NCBI GenBank assembly: GCA_009698975.1
Contig: WLPB01000082.1
Span: forward strand, 1-5,359
Reading direction: 5' to 3'
Length of the DNA: 5,359 nucleotides
Origin: Actinomycetota bacterium
Lineage (GTDB): Bacteria > Actinomycetota > Actinomycetes > Nanopelagicales > Nanopelagicaceae
In this document: positions 1 through 5,359 of the stretch, in pieces
Position numbering within the stretch: position 1 is the stretch's first letter
Layout of the letters: each line of letters opens with the position of its first letter
Notes under the pieces: model-generated
The model's input: only the letters and a program-made list of their open reading frames with translations
What the model was told of the DNA's origin: nothing
The model's database searches: none
Program-made: the position numbers and the translations under genes

Positions 1-129
1 CTCTTCAGCTCGATCGTTTCGCTTTTCAGCAAAGTCAATAACTGATGGATTTTCTCCGATTCGAATGAGAGCTGCAATGAGCGCCTCGCCCATTACTCCT
101 GCACCAATAACGCCAATGTGATTCGCCAT
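1..129 (-). CDS. proC: Pyrroline-5-carboxylate reductase, N-terminal part (runs off the left edge)
   Basis: ProC catalyses the last step of proline synthesis in the cytosol, the NAD(P)H-dependent reduction of 1-pyrroline-5-carboxylate to proline. Only the first 43 codons are present. They begin MANHIGVIGAGVMGEALIAA, which is the first beta strand and glycine-rich loop (GxGxxG, residues 9-14) of a Rossmann fold, followed by a helix and a second strand ending in VIDFAEKRNDRAEE. The loop followed by GEAL, and the AEKR..RAEE stretch after the second strand, are characteristic of ProC among Rossmann enzymes. The start is the ATG at complement(127..129); no Shine-Dalgarno sequence precedes it, and a TACTCT hexamer ends 6 bases upstream, so a leaderless mRNA is plausible. 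It diverges from the gene starting at 160. Another Rossmann dehydrogenase is possible because the catalytic C-terminal part is outside the window. Confidence 0.85.
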   Translation of the reverse strand, partial: MANHIGVIGAGVMGEALIAALIRIGENPSVIDFAEKRNDRAEE

Positions 130-135
130 GTCGTA

Positions 136-141
136 AGAGTA
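136..141 (-). promoter_or_regulatory. Putative -10 hexamer for proC (leaderless)
   Basis: Read on the minus strand the hexamer is TACTCT, matching the TANNNT form of actinobacterial -10 elements. Six bases separate it from the A of the proC ATG, the spacing expected when transcription starts on the start codon itself. No -35 element was identified. The match is short, so this rests mainly on position and on the lack of a ribosome binding site. Confidence 0.35.
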
Positions 142-148
142 CGCGTAC
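139..148. repeat. Perfect 10-bp palindrome in the divergent gap
   Basis: GTACGCGTAC is its own reverse complement and is centred at 143.5 in the gap between the divergent starts of proC (129) and the cysteine-rich gene (160). The symmetry extends by two more pairs, out to 136 and 151, after one mismatch at 138/149. It overlaps both candidate -10 hexamers, so a dimeric regulator bound here could block transcription both ways. That role is inference, and a 10-bp palindrome can arise by chance. Confidence 0.35.
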
Positions 149-151
149 GCT
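146..151 (+). promoter_or_regulatory. Putative -10 hexamer for the cysteine-rich gene and radA-mutY operon
   Basis: TACGCT matches TANNNT and lies 8 bases before the ATG at 160. This would place the transcription start at or next to the start codon, in keeping with the absence of a purine-rich ribosome binding site upstream. No clear -35 was found; any such element would fall inside the proC coding region. It is a weak prediction. Confidence 0.3.
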
Positions 152-159
152 CAGCTCCT

Positions 160-969
160 ATGTCAGAGGTTAAAGCAGGTTTCGCACGCGACTGGATCGA
201 ATTTAGCGACCCAAATAATGAAGATGAAATCTACAAATGCGACCTCACCTGGCTCACATCTAATTGGTCCTGTATTTACGGAGATGGCTGCAAGGGCGTA
301 TTTGCAGATCGCCCCAATGATGGGTGTTGCACTGAAGGCGCGATGTTCTCCGATGAAGCAGATGAGTTACGCACTTTAAAAGCTGCTGAGTATCTAACTC
401 CTGATATGTGGCAATTCTACGAGCAAGCTCGTCCAAAGAAACCGGGCGGAAAGTTGCGAATCGCTGATAGCGATGAAGATGATGAGCGAAAGACTCGTAC
501 CGTTGACGATGCATGTATTTTTCTTAATCGTAAGGGATATGAAGCTCCTGGCTTTACTGGGGATTTTGGTTGCGTACTCCACCATCTCGCTCTCAAGCGC
601 GACCTGCACTTTGTCGATACTAAGCCGGATGTCTGTTGGCAGCTTCCGCTTCGTCGCGCATACGAAACACGAGAAGTTGGCGAACGCGAATATTCAATTA
701 TTGTTATAGGCGAGTACGAACGCCTTGCATGGGGCGACGGTGGAGAAGATTTCGATTGGTATTGCACAAGCAATCCTGAAGCTCATGTAGGAAAAGAGCC
801 GGTCTATATATCTAATAAGGCTGAGCTCACGAAGATGATGGGCGAACCTGCATATGCGATTTTGGCGCAGCATTGCGATCGACGAATCGCTGGAATACGC
901 GAGGCTCAGGCTAAGTTCCTGCCCCTCTATGTAATTCAACATCCTGCAACTGTCATAGCCTCCAAGTAA
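160..969 (+). CDS. Conserved cysteine-rich protein of unknown function, possible metal binder
   Basis: This 269-residue protein has no assigned function. It resembles an uncharacterised family I recall from other actinobacteria. It has ten cysteines; the most motif-like are C38-x5-C44-x11-C56-C57 (CIYGDGCKG, then DGCCTEGAMF), C119 (ACIFLNR), C138 (GCVLHHLAL), C159 (PDVCWQLP) and C202 (DWYCTSNPEAH). A CC pair with further cysteines beside Pro/Leu/Trp-rich segments recalls the CxxCxxxxCC zinc or iron chelator proteins (YkgJ and DUF3109-like), so metal or Fe-S binding is inferred. No signal peptide or membrane segment is seen, so it is probably cytosolic. I chose the ATG at 160 because the in-frame GTG at 118 would overlap the proC start and add an Arg/Val-rich, unconserved-looking leader. 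It is first in a run with radA 9 bases downstream, which suggests co-transcription but does not prove a role in repair. Confidence 0.88.
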   Translation: MSEVKAGFARDWIEFSDPNNEDEIYKCDLTWLTSNWSCIYGDGCKGVFADRPNDGCCTEGAMFSDEADELRTLKAAEYLTPDMWQFYEQARPKKPGGKLRIADSDEDDERKTRTVDDACIFLNRKGYEAPGFTGDFGCVLHHLALKRDLHFVDTKPDVCWQLPLRRAYETREVGEREYSIIVIGEYERLAWGDGGEDFDWYCTSNPEAHVGKEPVYISNKAELTKMMGEPAYAILAQHCDRRIAGIREAQAKFLPLYVIQHPATVIASK

Positions 970-978
970 TCTAAGGCT

Positions 979-2355
979 ATGGCAAAGGTGGCTAAAGTCG
1001 AGAAGGATCCATTCCGCTGCGTTGAGTGCGGTTGGACTTCACAAAAATGGGTAGGACGCTGCGGCGAGTGTCAGGCATGGGGAACAGTCGAAGAACTTGG
1101 CACACCGAAGAAATTATCAATGCAGGCCGGACCAATCTCTGCCAAGGCGCAGGCAATCGGAGATGTAGATCTCTCCGCTGCACATGCCAGGCCTACCGGT
1201 GTATCCGAACTTGATCGAGTTTTAGGTGGCGGCCTTGTTCCAGGTGCTGCAATCTTGCTCGCCGGCGAACCTGGCGTTGGTAAGTCAACACTTCTTCTCT
1301 CAGTTGCTGCACAAACTGCAAATAAATCTATTCCGGTTCTCTATGTCAGCGGTGAAGAGTCTGCTTCACAGGTGCGGCTGCGAGCTGAACGTATCAAAGC
1401 AATAGATCCCAATCTCTTTCTCGCATCTGAAACAGATCTTGGCGCTGTGATTTCACATATCGATACTGTAAAACCAGAGCTACTCATTATTGACTCTATT
1501 CAAACAATTGGCTCATCCAACGCTGATGGTGCACCAGGTGGCGTGACTCAAGTTCGTGAAGTTGCCGGGGCACTTATTCGCATCTGTAAAGATCGAGATA
1601 TCACTCTGCTATTGGTGGGCCATGTGACTAAAGATGGTTCTATCGCAGGTCCCCGATTGCTCGAGCATATTGTTGACGTTGTTCTGCAATTCGAGGGCGA
1701 GCGTCACTCCCGACTTCGTCTTATCCGCGCAATCAAAAATCGCTTCGGTGCCAGCGATGAAGTGGGATGTTTTGACCTCAGTGATACCGGTATTGAAAGT
1801 GTTCTTGATCCGACTGGCCTCTTTACCTCCCGTCATGCTGAACCAGTTCCCGGTACCTGCGTAACAGTTACTCTGGAAGGTCGCAGACCTTTACTTGCCG
1901 AAATTCAAGCCCTCGTGAGCGCAGGTCGTGAGAGCGACTTCGGTAATGCCCGCAGAGTTGTAAGTGGCCTCGATTCAGCCCGTACTTCAATGACTTTAGC
2001 TGTCCTCGAGCTACGCGCACATGTTCGCGTTGGTGGACGAGATGTATATGCCGCAACGGTCGGCGGAATGAAGATGACCGAACCTGCTGCGGATTTAGCA
2101 CTTGCACTCGCTGTGGCATCTGCTGCAAAGGGTTTAGCTCTTCCATCAGATCTCGTTGCAATTGGAGAAGTTGGTCTCGCTGGAGAAATTCGTAAGGTCA
2201 GCGGAGTGGCTCGCCGTCTCGCTGAAGCCTATCGACTTGGTTTTAAACGTGCCCTGGTTCCAGCGGGCTCTGATGTCACAATCGCTGGCATGGAGATTGT
2301 TGAGGTAGCTCGCTTAGATCAGGCACTTTCTCGAGTAAAAATCAACGGTGAATAA
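979..2355 (+). CDS. radA: DNA repair protein RadA (Sms), branch-migration ATPase
   Basis: RadA is a RecA-like cytosolic ATPase that drives branch migration of recombination intermediates and works with RecA in repair. The 458-residue length is normal and all domains are present. A C4 zinc finger lies at the N-terminus (C14-x2-C17 and C28-x2-C31). The RecA-like core carries Walker A GEPGVGKST (96-104), Walker B LLIIDSIQT (168-176) and the RadA-specific KNRFG motif (253-257). The Lon-like C-terminal domain runs from about 285 to the end, with EPAADLALALA (368-378) and GEVGLAGEIRKV (396-407). EPAAD stands where Lon has its catalytic serine, as usual in RadA, so it should not be a protease. The start is the ATG at 979, 9 bases after the upstream stop; AAGG at 973-976 is a poor, very close ribosome binding site. 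The disA gene that often follows radA is absent here. Confidence 0.98.
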   Translation: MAKVAKVEKDPFRCVECGWTSQKWVGRCGECQAWGTVEELGTPKKLSMQAGPISAKAQAIGDVDLSAAHARPTGVSELDRVLGGGLVPGAAILLAGEPGVGKSTLLLSVAAQTANKSIPVLYVSGEESASQVRLRAERIKAIDPNLFLASETDLGAVISHIDTVKPELLIIDSIQTIGSSNADGAPGGVTQVREVAGALIRICKDRDITLLLVGHVTKDGSIAGPRLLEHIVDVVLQFEGERHSRLRLIRAIKNRFGASDEVGCFDLSDTGIESVLDPTGLFTSRHAEPVPGTCVTVTLEGRRPLLAEIQALVSAGRESDFGNARRVVSGLDSARTSMTLAVLELRAHVRVGGRDVYAATVGGMKMTEPAADLALALAVASAAKGLALPSDLVAIGEVGLAGEIRKVSGVARRLAEAYRLGFKRALVPAGSDVTIAGMEIVEVARLDQALSRVKINGE

Positions 2356-2357
2356 TG
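2347..2357 (+). promoter_or_regulatory. Coupled stop/start (TAATG) joining radA to mutY
   Basis: The radA stop TAA (2353-2355) shares its last A with the mutY ATG (2355-2357). GGTGA at 2347-2351 can pair with the anti-Shine-Dalgarno end of 16S rRNA but is only 3 bases from the start. Translation of mutY therefore probably depends on ribosomes finishing radA, which would tie the levels of the two repair proteins. Confidence 0.6.
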
Positions 2358-3200
2358 TACGAGAAAGAAATCACTGACTGGTTTAAGAAAAATAAGCGGG
2401 ACCTACCTTGGCGAAAAACAGATGCTTGGGGTGTGTTGGTCTCAGAGATCATGTTGCAACAGACACCTGTCCAGCGCGTTTTACCGGTCTACGACGAATG
2501 GATGAAACGTTGGCCCACTCCATCAGATCTCGCAGCAGCAACACCCGCTGAAGTAATCACGGCATGGGGGCGACTTGGATATCCACGTCGTGCACTTCGA
2601 TTACATGAGTGCGCCAAGGAGATTACAGAAAACCACAAGGGCGTTATTCCTTCAACCGAAATTGAATTAAGGAAACTTCCTGGCGTGGGTGAGTACACCT
2701 CTGCTGCAGTAGTTGCTTTTGCATTTAAAGGAAGTTCATTAGTTCTCGATATCAATATTCGCAGATTATTCTCGCGTCTCTACAAAGGAGAAGAGGCGCC
2801 AGCGGCTGCGCCAACGAAAGCGGAACGAGTCGAATATGCAGAATACGTTCCTAAAACAGGAGCTCACATCTGGGCAGCGGCAACGATGGAGCTAGGGGCG
2901 CTTGTCTGCACTGCAAAAAATCCACTCTGTGGTCGATGCCCTGTTGCAGATAGGTGCCAGTGGCGAAGCTTGGATTACCCACGAACAGAGCGAGTTAAGC
3001 GCACTCAGAGCTGGCATGGAACAGATCGCCAATGTCGCGGCACTATCGTTCAGGCGCTTCGCGAGAATAATCTTCTCACAAAGAAGCAGATTCAATTGCT
3101 CTGGGACGTTACATCACAGGTCGATAAGGCCTTGCTGACACTGCTCGACGACGGTCTTATCGAGGCCAGGGGCAGAAATACTTTCTCACTCCCCCGTTAG
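2355..3200 (+). CDS. mutY: Adenine DNA glycosylase MutY, short actinobacterial form
   Basis: MutY removes adenine mispaired with 8-oxoguanine, preventing G:C to T:A mutations. The helix-hairpin-helix-GPD fold is complete. The catalytic glutamate is E31 in SEIMLQQTPV, followed by WGRLGYPRRALRLH (71-84). The hairpin LPGVGEYTSAAV (108-119) and the catalytic aspartate D132 in VLDINIRRL follow. The [4Fe-4S] ligands are C185-x6-C192-x2-C195-x5-C201, exactly the MutY/Nth spacing. QQT at 35-37 and the WGRLGY segment favour MutY over endonuclease III. At 281 residues it is shorter than E. coli MutY (350) and lacks the MutT-like C-terminal domain that reads 8-oxoG. Residues from about 220 on (RGTIVQALRENN, DKALLTLLDDGLIEARG) instead look like a small winged-helix unit. 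This short form is normal in actinobacteria. It ends in TAG and converges on clpC. Confidence 0.97.
   Translation: MYEKEITDWFKKNKRDLPWRKTDAWGVLVSEIMLQQTPVQRVLPVYDEWMKRWPTPSDLAAATPAEVITAWGRLGYPRRALRLHECAKEITENHKGVIPSTEIELRKLPGVGEYTSAAVVAFAFKGSSLVLDINIRRLFSRLYKGEEAPAAAPTKAERVEYAEYVPKTGAHIWAAATMELGALVCTAKNPLCGRCPVADRCQWRSLDYPRTERVKRTQSWHGTDRQCRGTIVQALRENNLLTKKQIQLLWDVTSQVDKALLTLLDDGLIEARGRNTFSLPR
3121..3163 (+). repeat. Inverted repeat inside the 3' end of mutY
   Basis: TCGATAAGGCC (3121-3131) and GGTCTTATCGA (3153-3163) can pair over 11 positions, one of them G-U, around a 21-base loop. The repeat lies within the coding sequence, about 40 bases before the stop, and no T run follows. A rough count of chance matches shows that one such repeat is expected in a window this size, so no function is claimed. 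Confidence 0.3.
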
Positions 3201-3208
3201 CTTCAACT

Positions 3209-5359
3209 TTAAGCAGTTGGTGCTTCTGCGAGATCCTCAGGTGAATCTGGTGAAGTTACCTTAGGAGCGCCCTTAAATGTAAAGGTTGCATCCGCATCAA
3301 TTCCTTCAACATCTACAACGATGATTTCGCCAGCCTTGAGTTCACCGAAGAGGATGCGCTCTGATAAGCCATCTTCAATTTCACGCTGAATCAAGCGACG
3401 TAATGGACGCGCACCGAGAAGTGGATCGTAACCACGAGCGGCAAGGAGATCCTTAGCGCCTTGTGTGAGCTCAATACCCATATCTTTCGCCTTTAAGCGA
3501 TCATCAAGATTTGCGATCATGAGGTCAACAATATTAATGATCTGATCCTTGGTGAGCTGGTGGAAGACGATTACATCATCGATACGATTAAGGAATTCTG
3601 GGCGGAAGTGGTTCTTGAGCTCGTCATTGACCTTACTCTTCATGCGATCGTAGTTGGTTACGTCGTCATCAGCATTTGAGAATCCAAGGCCAAGAGATTT
3701 CGAGATATCTCGAGTTCCGAGGTTTGTTGTCATGATGATGATTGTGTTCTTAAAGTCAACGGTGCGACCCTGTGAATCTGTAAGGCGACCATCTTCTAGA
3801 ACTTGAAGAAGTGAGTTGAAGATATCTGGGTGAGCTTTTTCGATTTCGTCGAAGAGCACTACAGAGAATGGACGGCGTCGTACCTTTTCGGTCAACTGTC
3901 CACCCTCGTCGTATCCGACGAATCCTGGAGGAGCACCGAAAAGTCGTGATGCGGTGTGACGCTCTGAGTACTCAGACATATCCAATTGGATGAGCGCTGA
4001 CTCATCACCGAATAAGAATGATGCAAGCGTGCGTGAGAGTTCGGTCTTACCGACACCTGATGGACCAGCAAAGATAAATGAACCACCAGGACGCTTTGGA
4101 TCTTTAAGTCCGGCGCGTGTACGACGAATCGCTTGTGAGAGCGCCTTAATCGCTTGGTCTTGTCCAATGACGCGACGGTGAAGTTCATCTTCCATACGAA
4201 GAAGTCGAGCAGTCTCTTCTTCAGTTAACTTAAAGACTGGGATTCCAGTAGATGCAGAGAGAACTTGGGCGATGAGTTCTTCATCAACCTGAGTCACGCG
4301 ATCTGGCTCAGATTCTTTCCAATTCTTCTCAGCTGCCTGACGCTCTTGAATAAGAGTCTTCTCAGTATCGCGAAGCGCTGCTGCGCCTTCAAAGTCTTGT
4401 CCATCAATTGCTGACTCTTTTGCCTTGCGGGCAACTGCAATTTTCTCATCATATTCACGAAGCTCGATAGGGGCAGTCATTCGCTGGATACGTAGACGTG
4501 AACCAGCCTCATCAATGAGGTCAATCGCCTTATCTGGAAGGAAACGGTCAGAGACATAACGATCTGCCATATTTGCAGCGGCAGCAAGTGCGCCATCGGT
4601 AATTGAGACGCGGTGGTGAGTTTCGTAACGATCGCGAAGTCCCTTAAGAATTTCAATGGTGTGAGCTACGGATGGCTCCTTCACCTGAATTGGTTGGAAA
4701 CGGCGCTCGAGAGCTGCATCCTTTTCGATGTGCTTGCGGTACTCATCGAGAGTTGTTGCGCCAATTGTCTGGAGCTCGCCGCGTGCAAGCATCGGCTTGA
4801 GAATACTTGCCGCATCAATTGCACCTTCTGCTGCGCCTGCTCCGACGAGAGTGTGAATCTCATCGATAAAAATAATGATATCTCCGCGACTCTTAATCTC
4901 TTTGAGAACTTTCTTCAAGCGCTCTTCAAAATCTCCACGGTAACGAGAACCTGCAACAAGTGCACCGAGGTCGAGTGAGTAAAGCTGCTTATCTTTTAAA
5001 GTCTCTGGGACATCGTTCTTTGCAATTGCCTGCGCTAAACCTTCGACAACTGCAGTCTTTCCAACACCTGGCTCGCCGATAAGAACAGGATTGTTCTTTG
5101 TGCGACGTGAGAGAACCTGCATGACACGTTCAATCTCTGGTTCGCGACCGATTACAGGGTCAAGCTTTCCTTCACGCGCGGCAGCCGTGAGGTTTCGACC
5201 GAATTGATCTCATACGAGCGATGTTGAGGGAGTTCCCTCTGCTGGTCCACCTTGTGCGACTGTCTCTTTTCCTTGATAACCAGAGAGAAGTTGAATTACT
5301 TGCTGGCGTACCTTGTTGAGATCAGCGCCAAGCTTTACGAGTACCTGAGCTGCAACGCC
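3209..5359 (-). CDS. clpC: ClpC ATP-dependent unfoldase (ClpC1-type), 5' partial and interrupted by an in-frame TGA
   Basis: ClpC is a hexameric AAA+ unfoldase that feeds proteins to the ClpP1P2 peptidase and is essential in mycobacteria. The gene ends in TAA at complement(3209..3211) and starts beyond the right edge; about 125 N-terminal residues should be missing. The first 49 codons ([15 protein letters not shown] to STSLV) are the end of the Clp N-domain and linker. A TGA follows, then 666 residues resume in the same frame at [11 protein letters not shown]. Numbering from the internal ATG at 5122, they contain Walker A1 GEPGVGKT (16-23), Walker B1 IIIFIDEIH (82-90), a UVR-type coiled middle domain (about 224-262), Walker A2 GPSGVGKT (353-360), Walker B2 [11 protein letters not shown] (421-431), a ClpP-docking LGF (479-481), the arginine-finger region [10 protein letters not shown] (506-515) and sensor 2 GARPLRR (570-576). 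The ATPase core is thus intact. Taken literally, the TGA would separate the N-domain from the ATPase body. Confidence 0.95.
5210..5212 (-). other. In-frame TGA stop within clpC
   Basis: The minus-strand reading is CTC GTA TGA GAT CAA, giving L-V-stop-D-Q where ClpC1 proteins have SLVLDQFGRN. The frame and residue count are unchanged on both sides, so this is a substitution at a conserved leucine and not an indel. One base explains it: A instead of C at plus-strand position 5211 would give TTA (Leu). The next in-frame start is the ATG at 5122, without a ribosome binding site, and using it would lose 29 conserved residues before Walker A. A sequencing or assembly error, or a recent nonsense mutation, are the likely causes. 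Confidence 0.93.

Noticed and set aside
118..159. Upstream GTG start at 118 for the cysteine-rich gene
   Set aside because: It would overlap the proC start by 12 bases and add 14 residues (rich in Arg and Val) unlike a conserved N-terminus; the ATG at 160 leads directly into the conserved-looking sequence.
417..773. 118-residue open frame on the minus strand within the cysteine-rich gene
   Set aside because: Low-complexity Ser/Arg-rich translation opposite a real gene, with no start context; a shadow frame.
3204..3225. Hairpins AAGCA/TGCTT (3211-3225) and CAACT/AGTTG (3204-3219) as a bidirectional terminator
   Set aside because: The stems are only 5 bp, compete with each other, and neither is followed by a T run on either strand.
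4613..4978. 121-residue open frame on the plus strand inside clpC
   Set aside because: It is antisense to strongly conserved ClpC coding sequence and resembles no protein I recognise; a shadow of the codon pattern on the other strand.
3209..5122. A complete, N-domain-less ClpC starting at the ATG at 5122
   Set aside because: The ClpC frame is conserved upstream of this ATG (DQFGRNLT to EIERV) and beyond the TGA, and no ribosome binding site precedes the ATG, so it is an artefact of the internal stop and not a natural start.
5180..5212. TGA in clpC as selenocysteine or programmed readthrough
   Set aside because: The replaced residue is leucine, not cysteine. No convincing SECIS-like hairpin follows (only a 4-bp TTCG/CGAA pairing with a 2-base loop), and the base after TGA is G, not the C typical of leaky stops.

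Overview
The window looks like chromosomal DNA from an actinobacterium. The evidence is the set of proteins (a ClpC1-type ClpC, a short MutY without a MutT-like domain, RadA, ProC and a cysteine-rich protein of an uncharacterised actinobacterial type) and the clustering of radA, mutY and clpC, which are also near each other in Mycobacterium. Base composition is moderate rather than the high G+C of most cultured actinobacteria, and genes are packed with gaps of 8-30 bases. A streamlined lineage, such as the freshwater acI/Nanopelagicales group, would fit. That placement is inference.

Layout: (1) bases 1-129, minus strand, hold the N-terminal 43 codons of proC (proline biosynthesis), which runs off the left edge. 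(2) Bases 130-159 are a 30-base divergent gap with a 10-base perfect palindrome and TANNNT hexamers facing both ways, spaced for leaderless transcripts. (3) Bases 160-3200, plus strand, form a tight three-gene run: a conserved cysteine-rich protein of unknown function, radA 9 bases later (branch migration in recombinational repair), then mutY (adenine glycosylase for A:8-oxoG), whose start overlaps the radA stop (TAATG). disA, which usually follows radA in actinobacteria and Firmicutes, is absent between radA and mutY. (4) Bases 3209-5359, minus strand, hold clpC, the AAA+ unfoldase of the Clp protease, converging on mutY with 8 bases between stops and running off the right edge at its 5' end.

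The main anomaly is an in-frame TGA in clpC at complement(5210..5212). It replaces a conserved leucine between the N-domain linker and the first ATPase domain, while everything on both sides remains collinear with normal ClpC. A one-base sequencing or assembly error, or a recent nonsense mutation, is more likely than recoding. The other four stops visible here are TAA or TAG and no other in-frame TGA occurs.

Functionally, the plus-strand run is a DNA-repair operon with an uncharacterised first member, flanked by housekeeping metabolism (proC) and protein quality control (clpC). I see no mobile element, CRISPR array, tRNA, rRNA or phage gene, and no convincing new multi-gene system. No stretch over 300 bases lacks a gene.
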